Source: Polyangium fumosum
GTDB taxonomy: Bacteria > Myxococcota_A > Polyangia > Polyangiales > Polyangiaceae
Assembly: GCF_005144585.1 (NCBI RefSeq)
Contig: NZ_SSMQ01000070.1
Span: forward strand, 1 to 64,000
Reading direction: 5' to 3'
Length of the DNA stretch: 64,000 bases
The translations under genes and the position numbers were made by a program. The number at the start of each line of letters is the position of its first letter. Position 1 is the stretch's first letter. A model generated the notes under the pieces. It searched no databases, was not told the origin of the DNA, and saw only the letters and a list, made by a program, of their open reading frames with translations. Below, piece by piece: positions 9,230 through 16,960 of the stretch.

Positions 9230-9520
9230 ATGATCCCGTGCAGATTTATCTTTTCGTTCAAGAACGGCGGCGCGTCCGCTTCACTGAACTCAATCTTCCA
9301 GGTTCACACCGTCCCCCGCGTGGGCGAAACCATCTACCTTGGAAGTGCCGGACCCTCCATCGTGAAGGAAGTGGAACACGCCATCAATCCAGCAGACGGC
9401 ACTCACGAGATCAGGGTCTACTATGAAGAGTCGCGCGCGGGCAGCAGGAACGCTCAACCGCGTACGCGCACGGCGCGCAAGAAGAGCCGTCGCTCCCCGA
9501 CGCGCGAGGACGCTCCCTGA
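9230..9520 (+). CDS. Small hypothetical protein
   Basis: The 96-residue protein has a compact beta-like N-terminal 65 residues (F-I-F-S-F, V-H-T-V-P-R-V-G-E-T-I-Y-L and H-E-I-R-V-Y-Y) and a basic, probably disordered tail rich in Arg/Lys/Ser. The V-P-R-V-G-E segment is typical of small barrel-like bacterial proteins of unknown role. The tail overlaps low-complexity sequence, so the exact end of the folded part is uncertain. It lies between the C2-like lipoprotein and a broken copy of the Pro-rich protein module. Confidence 0.5.
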   Translation: MIPCRFIFSFKNGGASASLNSIFQVHTVPRVGETIYLGSAGPSIVKEVEHAINPADGTHEIRVYYEESRAGSRNAQPRTRTARKKSRRSPTREDAP

Positions 9521-9582
9521 ACCCCGCTGGCCGGCAAATGGCGCGCTGGTTGGTCCTAATTACTGCGCTCTCCGGCACGCGG

Positions 9583-9701
9583 CCCTGACGCGCGCCAGCG
9601 AGCGCGGCGCGCGGGCCGAAGCGCTCGCCGCGCTTGGCCTGCCAGCCGCCGCCGTCTTGCCGTTGGAGCGTGTGCTACTGCGCCGGAGTGCGTTCATTTG
9701 A
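9583..9701 (+). pseudogene. Remnant of the Pro-rich protein's C-terminal module
   Basis: Translation in this frame gives L-T-R-A-S-E-R-G-A-R-A-E-A-L-A-A-L-G-L followed by V-L-P-L-E-R-V-L-L-R-R. This matches the last 38 residues of the protein at 7632-8348 almost residue for residue. The DNA at 9583-9695 is likewise close to 8233-8345. No start or upstream module is present. It appears to be the scar of a lost second gene copy, about 1.3 kb from the intact one. Confidence 0.75.
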
Positions 9702-10341
9702 ATGCGTCAAAGACCCCTGCGGGGGAGGTTCTCTCGCATTCGCTTACCCAATCGGCAAGTTCGTTGATTGCATTCTGGACTTCTTCGTGAGATAGCCCGT
9801 TTTCTTTGGCGCAGTCCCAAAGCCAGCCGAAATAACCCGGGAGCGCTCTGGGATAATTGATGTTCTCGCCGTCAAGGAGCTCGAAAAGGTGCGGGCGCCC
9901 ATCTTTGTCCGATTGCCCGCTGTTCATGAAGGCAACGTGCCAGCCCTGCGGATTGCGCGTCAGGCGGAACGTGTCCCTGTAGCCCCAACGCCTAGAGAAG
10001 ACATTAAAATCAAACTCATGACCCATGGTGCTATCGATGGGGTCATCGTTCGCTGAGGTGTCATTGATGAACTTGAGCAGAGCTTCCGCCGGGTGGATGT
10101 GACGATAAAACTCCACGTCCGTCGGCGGCACTCCGCGATTCTGATACATGTATTTGTTGTGTCGCGGCTCCAATCCCCGCGACTTGAGAGACATGTGCAG
10201 GGCGTGACACTGCGCCGCAAGCACGTTGAGCAGCAGCCGAACGTCAATGCGTTTATTATGCTTCTCCCAGATGTCTTTGAGCTGCGCCTCAATCTGCGTC
10301 TGAAGGGCCTGCTCTTCGGCGGTGAGCGTAATGCTGGTCAT
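9694..10341 (-). CDS. Hypothetical protein, orphan cassette type
   Basis: The 215-residue protein starts 7 nt behind GAGGAA. It has a helical N-terminus with a C-H-A-L-H-M-S-L segment. The C-terminal half contains F-D-F-N-V-F-S-R-R-W-G, W-H-V-A-F, H-L-F-E-L-L, N-Y-P-R-A-L-P-G-Y-F-G-W-L-W-D and an E-L-A-D-W-V-S-E-C-E end. This W-L-W-D / A-D-W-V-S pattern resembles small proteins often carried on integron cassettes or genomic islands, but that is memory of a pattern, not a search. Function unknown; an immunity role is possible from location. The coding sequence reads against the T6SS genes. Confidence 0.65.
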   Translation of the reverse strand: MTSITLTAEEQALQTQIEAQLKDIWEKHNKRIDVRLLLNVLAAQCHALHMSLKSRGLEPRHNKYMYQNRGVPPTDVEFYRHIHPAEALLKFINDTSANDDPIDSTMGHEFDFNVFSRRWGYRDTFRLTRNPQGWHVAFMNSGQSDKDGRPHLFELLDGENINYPRALPGYFGWLWDCAKENGLSHEEVQNAINELADWVSECERTSPAGVFDAFK

Positions 10342-10409
10342 AGTATTGTTCCTCGGTTGCGTGGATGGTCGGCGTTTTTGGAGTGGGTGTTCCTACGGCG
10401 CCGTGCAAG

Positions 10410-11114
10410 CTAAAGATTTCGGCGGCGCTTGATCTCAGCGAAGGCGACGTTCGCTCTCGCGGTCCGCTCGTGGGCCGCAGCGCGCGCTGCTTCATCGCCA
10501 CCGGCGCCGGTCACCTTATCTGGATGGTTCTCCCGCACGATCTTCCAGTGAGCTTTTTTTATTTCCTCGAACGAGCATGCCGCCGAAACCCCAAGCACCG
10601 CAAATGGATCATCCAGCGGGTTTGCAGGCGTTGTAGGACGACCCCAGCTTTCCAATATGGCGAGGTTGATGTGCAATTTGAAGGCGCGGGCAATCAGGTT
10701 GGCCTGCTCGACCCGAATGCTGTCGAGAGCTGCATTGGTCAATGCGGGCGAGCCTGCCAGTAGCCCAATGGCCCCGAGCACCAAATCGAATCCCATCGTT
10801 CCGGAATTCGGCTGCAACTCAGCCGAACGCCAAAGGCGATGCCTGCCATCAATGAATAGGTGAAAACCGAAAGGAGGTGCAAACCCAATATGCGCCTTCC
10901 CAAAACGTGTTGCCCACCATTGGGGATCAGTCAGGAACCAGTCGACGGTAAGGGCTCCAAATGCGCACCGACCGCTGACGTGCGCGTCGACGACAGGCGC
11001 GACCGCACGAATCATCGCGTCGTCATCCGTGTTCCGCACCTCAACAACGGCGTACTTGCTAGAGTTTACCAGTTTATCGAACGTTTCCTGTGTGATACGA
11101 GTGGGTACTGTCAT
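10410..11114 (-). CDS. J-domain protein with thioredoxin-like N-terminus
   Basis: The 234-residue product ends with a J domain (about 168-232): D-P-F-A-V-L-G-V, E-E-I-K-K-A-H-W and the diagnostic E-N-H-P-D-K. J domains stimulate DnaK/Hsp70 ATPase. The first 60 residues have a T-F-D-K-L-V, Y-A-V-V-E-V-R and V-V-D-A-H / F-G-A-L-T-V-D-W strand-helix layout like a thioredoxin fold, but without a C-x-x-C active site. The middle part is a hydrophobic helix pair. No Gly/Phe or zinc-finger regions are present, so it is a specialised J protein, not DnaJ. It lies upstream of the orphan cassette gene on the same strand. Confidence 0.8.
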   Translation of the reverse strand: MTVPTRITQETFDKLVNSSKYAVVEVRNTDDDAMIRAVAPVVDAHVSGRCAFGALTVDWFLTDPQWWATRFGKAHIGFAPPFGFHLFIDGRHRLWRSAELQPNSGTMGFDLVLGAIGLLAGSPALTNAALDSIRVEQANLIARAFKLHINLAILESWGRPTTPANPLDDPFAVLGVSAACSFEEIKKAHWKIVRENHPDKVTGAGGDEAARAAAHERTARANVAFAEIKRRRNL

Positions 11115-11269
11115 GTTGTCCTGTACGTCCGCGCTCCACGTACCACAGGTCTACGGCTTCGACAATCGGCCGGACGAGTGCGACGGCGCCCTGGGCACCC
11201 CGCTGCGGGCGAGCGGACTCGAAGGAACCGTTGCCCTGGCACACCCGACTTGTGTAGGATGCCCGGCCG

Positions 11270-12556
11270 ATGTCTCGGCCGGTGGTCCCGATCGCCGCCC
11301 TCTTGGGCTCTCTCCTCGCCGTGGCGCAGTCGCGGGCCGACGAGGCCACGCCCGCGTCACGCCCCGCTGTCGGGCGTCCGACGGGCCCGGACACGACACC
11401 TCCCCCTGACCCGGCGGCCGTTGATGCCGCGGTGTCCGCTCTGGTCAAACTCGCGGACGCAGCACGCAAGCAGGGCCGGTGGACGGATGCAGAGCTTGGC
11501 TATCGCGAGGCATTGAAACTCCGAAACGATGCGACGGTCGTGGGGCGGCTGGGCCTCACCCTCGTCGCCGCGGGGCAACCGGCGCGCGGAGCGCGCAACC
11601 TCATGGAAGCCATCGAGCGTGGCGGGGGGGTGGGGCCGGAGAAAGAGGAGTTTTTCAAAGTATTCAAGCGAATCCGGCCTACCGTTTGTTTGCTTTACGT
11701 GAAGGGAAACGTCAACGACGCCGTGGTATCTATCGACGGCGGGCCGTTTCACGTGGAGAACGGGACACAATTTAAGTTGTTCGTGGCCCCCGGCAAACAT
11801 GTGCTCGAAGGCAAATCCGAGGAGCGCGGCGTCGCGCGAGCCGAGCGTACCTGCCCCGAAGGCGGGGAGGCGACGACGGTGCTGTTATGGCATTGGCCTG
11901 CGGGGCTGCCCCAGAAGCCGGAGCGGCTTTTCCGGCGTCGAAAGAAGGACGAGGTGATACCGGGGATCGACGATGACAGGCCCGCGGACATTCCTCGCGA
12001 GGAGGACGAGCCGCCGCCGCGGAAGCCGATCTTCGGGGGGGTGGGCGGCGAGGACCGGCCAGCGCAGAAACGCGGCTCCGTGGGCGGAGGCGTTGCGGTT
12101 GTGTCGGGCGTCGCGACGTGGGCGCCCGCGGTTGGTGTTGCGCTGCATGGCAGTATACGGCCGGTCGAAGTAGTTTCGATTGGTCTCGATGCGCGCGCTG
12201 CTTGGTTGACCTCGGGCATTGGGGGAGAACCGATCGATGGCATGACCGTCGGAGCACTGGTGAGCGTTTGCGGACATTGGCGGTGGCTCTTCGGATGTGG
12301 GGCGGGACATCTAGGCATTATCTCAGTCACGTTTGACAAGACTGCCTTCGAGGGGCGTGGTTTCACATTCTTTCGGCCAGGGCTAGGGGCACGTATTGGT
12401 GCGGCGATTCCGTTCAGCCAAGTATTGGGCTTGCAAGTCTCTGCGGATGTTATTGGGCTAAACGCGGGGGTTCGCGTGTTGGCGAATGGTAAGCAGGTTT
12501 CGGATCAGCCCCCGTTGATGATTGGCGGAAACCTTCTGGGTGTATGGGAGTTTTGA
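11270..12556 (+). CDS. Outer-membrane protein with TPR-like and PEGA-like segments
   Basis: The 428-residue protein begins with a cleavable signal (P-I-A-A-L-L-G-S-L-L-A-V-A, then A-D-E-A). A TPR-like helical repeat follows (W-T-D-A-E-L-G-Y-R-E-A-L-K-L and G-L-T-L-V-A-A-G-Q-P). A PEGA-like strand set comes next (A-V-V-S-I-D-G-G-P-F, K-L-F-V-A-P-G-K-H-V-L-E-G). After a charged Pro-rich linker, the last 150 residues alternate Gly and hydrophobic residues and end in W-E-F, as in outer-membrane beta-barrels. This architecture is common in myxobacteria. Role unknown. It is followed by, and slightly overlaps the SD of, the Cys-rich lipoprotein gene. Confidence 0.75.
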   Translation: MSRPVVPIAALLGSLLAVAQSRADEATPASRPAVGRPTGPDTTPPPDPAAVDAAVSALVKLADAARKQGRWTDAELGYREALKLRNDATVVGRLGLTLVAAGQPARGARNLMEAIERGGGVGPEKEEFFKVFKRIRPTVCLLYVKGNVNDAVVSIDGGPFHVENGTQFKLFVAPGKHVLEGKSEERGVARAERTCPEGGEATTVLLWHWPAGLPQKPERLFRRRKKDEVIPGIDDDRPADIPREEDEPPPRKPIFGGVGGEDRPAQKRGSVGGGVAVVSGVATWAPAVGVALHGSIRPVEVVSIGLDARAAWLTSGIGGEPIDGMTVGALVSVCGHWRWLFGCGAGHLGIISVTFDKTAFEGRGFTFFRPGLGARIGAAIPFSQVLGLQVSADVIGLNAGVRVLANGKQVSDQPPLMIGGNLLGVWEF

Positions 12557-12558
12557 TT

Positions 12559-13731
12559 ATGAAACAACCGCTTTGGCTCGGGGCTGGGTGTTGCTCCGCG
12601 GCGGTCTTCGCTGCGTTCCTTGCGATTGAGGGGTGTACGGGCGAGCCTGGCGTTGCGGCTGACCGGTGCGCACCCGACCCGCTGTATCCGCGCGGGGTGT
12701 GCGCGGAGGACGAGGACACCGATGCCGATGCGGGCTCCGATGCCGATGCGGAGCCCCCACCAGATGCATCCGCTGAATGCCCCGGCCGATGCGTGCCGCT
12801 CCCGGAAGGAATTGACGCCCTCTTCTGGAGCCGATGGCCCGATCTCCTCATGTCCGCGTCGACAAGCGAGCCTGAGCAGGGCTGTCCCGATGAGCTGACG
12901 CTCCAATTCGTGGGCTATTCCGAACTCGTCGCGCCGCCGGCAGCGTGCGATATCTGCGAATGCGAGGAGTCCGAGGGAACGTGTACGGACCTCCCCACAG
13001 ACATCCAGATCCGCGCCGGGACGTGCAATGACCCGAGCGCCGCCGCCTTGCCCTTCGGGGGGCCGCCAGGCTGGGACGGGAGCTGCACGAGCACGAACGG
13101 GATCCCGGCCGGCGCGACGTGCCCACAGGGAAGCTCGACGCTCTGCGCGCAGTCCGTGTCCGTGGGCGCGTTGCCAGGACCGACCGCCGAAGCTTGCGCG
13201 GTTACCACGCATCCGCTCCCCGCGTTCTGGAAGGATAATGGCTGGAAGCGGCGTTGGACCGCGTGCCGCGGGAACGTCGACGAGCTGCGCTGCGGAGACA
13301 GCGAAGCGTGCGCGCCGGATCGTCCGCTGCCCTTTCTACAGTGCGTATGGCGCGTTGGAAAGCACGTGCAATGCCCGACGAACTACCCGGACGGCCCGCA
13401 CGTGCTGTATCCCGAGATGGCCGTCCATGATGGTCGGAAATGCACCGAGTGCGAATGCGGTCCACCGGTTGGGAGCGCATGCCTTGCCACGATACGGCTT
13501 TTCGACGACGGGGCGTGCGTCTCGCAATCATACGAGGACACGATTGCCTCTTACGGGGGGCAATGCAGTAACCTCTACCCCCCGGGGAAGGCCGTAGGCG
13601 CCAAGGCGATCACGGACCTCCACTACGTCGGGGGCTCGTGCCTCGCGAGCGGCGGCGAGCCGATCGGCGAGGCCACCCCCGACGACACGCAAGCCGTCAC
13701 GTTCTGCTGCCTCCATCCCTTCGACTTCTGA
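12559..13731 (+). CDS. Cys-rich secreted lipoprotein
   Basis: The start at 12559 is favoured by GGAG at 12547-12550; an upstream ATG at 12544 overlaps the previous gene. The 390-residue protein has a lipoprotein-like signal ending I-E-G-C, an Asp/Ala-rich linker (D-A-D-A-G-S-D-A-D-A), and about 30 cysteines spread through the rest, including C-D-I-C-E-C-E and C-T-E-C-E-C-G. Paired C-x-C-x-C groups suggest a disulfide-bonded surface protein. No enzymatic motif is seen. It follows the beta-barrel gene with only 2 bp between them and probably shares its transcript. Confidence 0.75.
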   Translation: MKQPLWLGAGCCSAAVFAAFLAIEGCTGEPGVAADRCAPDPLYPRGVCAEDEDTDADAGSDADAEPPPDASAECPGRCVPLPEGIDALFWSRWPDLLMSASTSEPEQGCPDELTLQFVGYSELVAPPAACDICECEESEGTCTDLPTDIQIRAGTCNDPSAAALPFGGPPGWDGSCTSTNGIPAGATCPQGSSTLCAQSVSVGALPGPTAEACAVTTHPLPAFWKDNGWKRRWTACRGNVDELRCGDSEACAPDRPLPFLQCVWRVGKHVQCPTNYPDGPHVLYPEMAVHDGRKCTECECGPPVGSACLATIRLFDDGACVSQSYEDTIASYGGQCSNLYPPGKAVGAKAITDLHYVGGSCLASGGEPIGEATPDDTQAVTFCCLHPFDF

Positions 13732-13737
13732 CCCGTC

Positions 13738-14847
13738 ATGCTGCCTAGCGAGCCCTCCCCGAACCACTCGACGAAGAAAGTGGGGATCCATTCGCCCCCG
13801 GAGCCACTACTAGGTGGCATGAACGCATCCAGGATGACGTCGATGCTCGACGAACTCCCGAGGTTTCGCGGGAAGATCATGAAGTGGCTCGCCGGGTTCG
13901 GCGTTCCTGCCGCCGACGTAGAGGACCTCACCCAGGAGGTGCTCAGCGCAGCGGTCCGGTACGCCCACACCTACGACCCGACCAAACCGCTGACCCCGTG
14001 GCTGCGGATGATCGCGCGAAACATCGCGATCCAATACTTCAAGGCGAAGGGTGATTGGGCTTCCGTGGACGCTGTGGAGGAGCCCGCGGCGCACGGCGAG
14101 ACGCCGGAACGGACCGCGTTCGACAGGGAGATGGCGCGCACGCTAGCCGAGGTCTTCGACGAGCTGACGTCCGCGGAGCGCGAGCTGCTGACACTTCGAT
14201 TTCGTGACGACCGGTCGACCAGGGAGATCGCCGCCTTGCTCTCACTCCCAGAGCCCACCGTGAAATCCCGCCTCCAGCGGACGCTAGATCGCTGCTTCGA
14301 CGGCTTCCGGGCTCGGGGCGTCGAGGATCGCCCCGGCTCCCTCCTCGTGCCGCTCTTCTTCGCCAGTCAGGAGGAGGAGAGGACCGGAGGAGGCGGCTCC
14401 GCGAGCGGCGCGGGCTTCATGGCATCCCCGCCTCCGGCGTCTCCTCCGGCTTCGACGCGCCCGCTGTGGCGGCGTCTGCTGACATCGCGCGCGGCTGCGT
14501 TCGTCGCGGGTGGCGTTGCCGTGTACCTCCTTCTACAGGCTCGGCAGCCGCCGGAACTCGCCGCTTGCACGATGTGGGTCCGCGCGTTCCCGGTGCCCAT
14601 CCAGGGCGCCTGCACCGCGCCGGCCGGCGCCGACGAGCTGCGCGACGAGCTGCCGGTGCGCGGGGCGGTGCGCGCAGGGAAGACGCCCCCGAAGGTCGGC
14701 ACCGTGGCCACCCAAGTGGCGGCGCAGGTAGGGGCATCGGAACCGTTCACGGACTTCGCGGACGTTGAAGGGGTCGATACGGGGGACATCGTTCCGGACG
14801 ACCGGCACGACCCCGAACCCATGATCGACTTCGGCTCCGAGAGGTAG
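13738..14847 (+). CDS. ECF-type sigma factor with C-terminal transmembrane extension
   Basis: This encodes 369 residues. Sigma region 2 (about 60-103) has D-V-E-D-L-T-Q-E-V-L and P-W-L-R-M-I-A-R-N. Region 4 (about 141-196) has L-T-S-A-E-R-E-L-L-T-L-R-F, T-R-E-I-A-A-L-L and T-V-K-S-R-L-Q-R. Both are complete. After residue 200 come a Gly/Ser/Pro linker, one hydrophobic helix (about 251-267) and a 100-residue tail predicted outside the cytoplasm. A fused membrane segment suggests a sigma factor held at the membrane, perhaps released by proteolysis; that is inference. The ATG at 13819 is an alternative start. No separate anti-sigma gene is adjacent. Confidence 0.85.
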   Translation: MLPSEPSPNHSTKKVGIHSPPEPLLGGMNASRMTSMLDELPRFRGKIMKWLAGFGVPAADVEDLTQEVLSAAVRYAHTYDPTKPLTPWLRMIARNIAIQYFKAKGDWASVDAVEEPAAHGETPERTAFDREMARTLAEVFDELTSAERELLTLRFRDDRSTREIAALLSLPEPTVKSRLQRTLDRCFDGFRARGVEDRPGSLLVPLFFASQEEERTGGGGSASGAGFMASPPPASPPASTRPLWRRLLTSRAAAFVAGGVAVYLLLQARQPPELAACTMWVRAFPVPIQGACTAPAGADELRDELPVRGAVRAGKTPPKVGTVATQVAAQVGASEPFTDFADVEGVDTGDIVPDDRHDPEPMIDFGSER

Positions 14848-14861
14848 GACAAACTCCTACC
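14843..14861 (+). terminator. Hairpin over the sigma factor stop codon
   Basis: GGTAGGA at 14843-14849 pairs with TCCTACC at 14855-14861 around a 5-nt loop, overlapping the stop codon of the sigma gene. No T-run follows, so it may be an RNA-stability or Rho-assisted end and not an intrinsic terminator. Confidence 0.35.
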
Positions 14862-14970
14862 GAAATTGGCCGGATCTTTCATCCGGTTGGTCCCGGTCCC
14901 ACTAACAGAAAGCGAGACTCTGACGAACACGGCGCGGCAACGAGCGGCGCCGCGCTCGGATTTGTCCGAT

Positions 14971-15091
14971 CGTCGCTCGAAGACGGGGCGCCTTTCGCTG
15001 GCGCGCGCCCGACTGCGTCATGTGCCGAATGGCCAGGTTCCGAAAAGGGAGCGGTGGGTTGCCTCGAAAGGCGCCCCGTCTTCGAGCGACG
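14971..15091. repeat. Perfect 27-bp inverted repeat with 67-bp spacer
   Basis: The 27 bases at 14971-14997 are exactly the reverse complement of 15065-15091. The arms are GC-rich and contain GACGGGGCGCC. The spacer holds no convincing gene. This is in the 358-bp gap between the sigma factor and the gene at 15206. A perfect long inverted repeat in non-coding DNA could be a cruciform, a small RNA stem, a site for a dimeric recombinase, or a MITE-like scar. No flanking target duplication was seen. Confidence 0.85.
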
Positions 15092-15107
15092 AGCATTTCA
15101 ATTAGAA

Positions 15108-15184
15108 ACGACCTCCAGGAGGGGGCGATGGGGAGTGGTTCTCTGGGCGAGCATCCTCCTTATCGCCCCCCTCCTGGGGGTCGT
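15108..15184. repeat. Long near-perfect hairpin upstream of 15206 gene
   Basis: The stretch 15108-15129 pairs with 15162-15184 with one bulged C and one mismatch, leaving a 32-nt loop. The right arm ends about 20 bp before the start codon at 15206, so in mRNA it would form a strong 5' leader stem. It could control translation or transcript stability of that gene. Confidence 0.7.
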
Positions 15185-15205
15185 CTTCAATTCGCTTGGA
15201 GGCTC

Positions 15206-15832
15206 ATGGATCCCGTGCGTGATATCGACGACGAGGCGGCAACGACGGTCATCGACCGTCCAGCGCTTCCGCCACCGGAGAGCGGAACCCGCGTTAGCGT
15301 GGCGTATTCAGAGCCGCCGCGAGACATCGCGGACCTGCCCTCCCTGTGGAGCCGCGCCCGTGCTTTGGCGAGCGCGGCGTGGCGCGAATTACGCGAGCGC
15401 TTCCGCAAACCGCGCCTTTCCGATCGCCTCCCGCCGCCTCCACCGCCGCGATCGGCAACGGCAACGCGAGTCTCCGCGGGCGCCGTGGGTCACGACGAGC
15501 GCGGGGAGATGGTCCTTCTCGAAATTATGCGTGCAGCCCCGGCGTACCAGCACGCCGCCGTCTACGTCGCGAATTACGCCATCGCGCTCCGCAGTCGCGG
15601 GAGCGAGGCGTACGCCGAAGGCGTCGTCCATTACGCGTTGTCGCGGATGCTGCCGGACGCCGATGGATACGTCTCCTTCGGGCGGCTTCGGGACATTCTG
15701 TGCGACGTTTCGGTTTCCGGGGCCCTCGTGCCGGGACTTCTTCGCCTGGAGAAGGCTGGCGTCGTCTGTATCGAGCGAACCGAGGAATCGCCGTCGCTGC
15801 CCCAGCGAGTTCAGCTCCGGATCCCCCTCTAA
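15206..15832 (+). CDS. Hypothetical protein with winged-helix-like C-terminus
   Basis: The ATG at 15206 has GGAGG 3 nt upstream and gives 208 residues. The N-terminal 90 residues are polar and Pro-rich. The C-terminal 110 residues are helical and end with a strand pair: E-M-V-L-L-E-I-M-R, V-H-Y-A-L-S-R-M-L-P, then G-A-L-V-P-G-L-L-R-L-E-K-A-G-V-V-C-I, which resembles the recognition helix and wing of a small DNA-binding domain. No named family was recognised. It lies behind two long inverted repeats and ahead of a chain of small genes on the same strand. Confidence 0.55.
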   Translation: MDPVRDIDDEAATTVIDRPALPPPESGTRVSVAYSEPPRDIADLPSLWSRARALASAAWRELRERFRKPRLSDRLPPPPPPRSATATRVSAGAVGHDERGEMVLLEIMRAAPAYQHAAVYVANYAIALRSRGSEAYAEGVVHYALSRMLPDADGYVSFGRLRDILCDVSVSGALVPGLLRLEKAGVVCIERTEESPSLPQRVQLRIPL

Positions 15833-15848
15833 AAAAGGAATCGACGTC

Positions 15849-16199
15849 ATGGCAACCAAGCCGCCGACCATGGAAACCGAGCTTGTACTTGCGAGCGATG
15901 GTGCGATCTACGTTTCATTCGAGGAGGAGCCGCCCGCTGGCCGACGGGTGTTCACTGGATATGCGCTGACCGCCGACGAGCGCGCGCAGCACGGTACGCA
16001 GAGTCTGCTCCGCTGGGCCTGCCTCCAGCTCCTCGCGCTCGGGAGCGACGGGTGCGTGTACATCGAAGAGGGGGCGATCGAGCCCGAAGGGCGGAAGGAG
16101 TTTAGGGGTTACGCCCTGACCCCGCAGGAAGTCGAACGCGTGGCCCAAGAGATCCACCGGACGGCGTTCAACGTGACCATAGCGATGCGGGCCAAGTGA
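15849..16199 (+). CDS. Hypothetical 116-residue protein with two similar segments
   Basis: The start follows AAAAAAGGAA at about 9 nt. Two halves of the product resemble each other: A-I-Y-V-S-F-E-E-E-P-P-A-G-R-R-V-F-T-G-Y-A-L-T near residue 20 and V-Y-I-E-E-G-A-I-E-P-E-G-R-K-E-F-R-G-Y-A-L-T near residue 70. Each half ends in a helix. An internal duplication therefore built the protein. The stop overlaps the GTG start of the next gene. Function unknown. Confidence 0.65.
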   Translation: MATKPPTMETELVLASDGAIYVSFEEEPPAGRRVFTGYALTADERAQHGTQSLLRWACLQLLALGSDGCVYIEEGAIEPEGRKEFRGYALTPQEVERVAQEIHRTAFNVTIAMRAK

Positions 16200-16390
16200 A
16201 GGCGACCCCCGACCCCGAAAAGGACGCGGCCGATGCGGCCGTGATCGGTATCGTCGGCATCGGTGCAATTCTCGCCGCGGTGTTCCTCGCGCTGTTCACC
16301 CATGCCGGTCCCCAGCCGTACGTCTGCATCCTGATCGCCCTTCTCTTCACGCCCGTCGCGCTGCGCATCATTGATCATGAATCCGAGTGA
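16196..16390 (+). CDS. Small two-helix membrane protein
   Basis: A GTG start at 16196 overlaps the previous stop (GTGA). The 64-residue product has two hydrophobic helices: A-V-I-G-I-V-G-I-G-A-I-L-A-A-V-F near residue 15, and V-C-I-L-I-A-L-L-F-T-P-V-A near residue 43, linked by a short Pro-containing turn. An acidic N-terminus and a polar C-terminus flank them. It probably sits in the inner membrane. No family was recognised. Confidence 0.6.
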   Translation: MKATPDPEKDAADAAVIGIVGIGAILAAVFLALFTHAGPQPYVCILIALLFTPVALRIIDHESE

Positions 16391-16952
16391 GCTGCGAGCA
16401 GCCGTGGCTGCCCATTTCGAGCGGCATCTGGGAAGGGGACAGCTCGTGCTGAGGGGTGCACCCGGAGGCTTGTTCATCCCGAGGCACCTGCCCATCTACG
16501 GCGCCCCGCCATGCGAGGGCCGTACGCACTGGGTTCTGCGCACCATTGGCGCGAGCCTCCGCGTCCTGGAAGGGCGCAAGGGGGAGGAGCGGCGCTTCGA
16601 ATTCGTGATGTCGCTGCCCGACGACTGGATCCCCAGTGAAAAATGGCCCGCCTACATGTTCCAGCGTGCATCCGCCGCGATCTTGACCCGGGGCTTAGCG
16701 CCGGAGGAGGGCGGCGTCGTCTTCAACTCGGCGGAGACCGTTCATGGTTCGCCGCACGTGTTCGCGCTTCTCGTTGCTCCCTCTCGGCAGTTTGGGCAGC
16801 ACGCGGCGTTTCGGACCCTGTCCGGCACGTTGGTCGAGGTGTATGCGATGTGGCCGCTCACGTTCGATGAGTGGCAGCTCCACCAGGGACGTTGCCTCAA
16901 CACAGCCACGCTCCCAGAGGTCATCGAGCACTGGCGAGACATGCTTAGGTAG
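16377..16952 (+). CDS. SUFU (suppressor of fused) domain protein, immunity-like
   Basis: The ATG at 16377 overlaps the previous gene and gives 191 residues. The central part matches the SUFU layout: T-H-W-V-L-R-T-I-G, R-R-F-E-F-V-M-S-L-P-D-D-W and W-P-A-Y-M-F-Q-R-A-S, then a long strand-rich region and Y-A-M-W-P-L-T-F-D-E-W. Bacterial SUFU-domain proteins are often immunity proteins of polymorphic toxins. No matching toxin is encoded here, so it may be an orphan immunity gene against rivals' effectors. Family match is good but by eye; the toxin it counters is unknown. Confidence 0.65.
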   Translation: MNPSELRAAVAAHFERHLGRGQLVLRGAPGGLFIPRHLPIYGAPPCEGRTHWVLRTIGASLRVLEGRKGEERRFEFVMSLPDDWIPSEKWPAYMFQRASAAILTRGLAPEEGGVVFNSAETVHGSPHVFALLVAPSRQFGQHAAFRTLSGTLVEVYAMWPLTFDEWQLHQGRCLNTATLPEVIEHWRDMLR

Positions 16953-16960
16953 AGGGAGTG

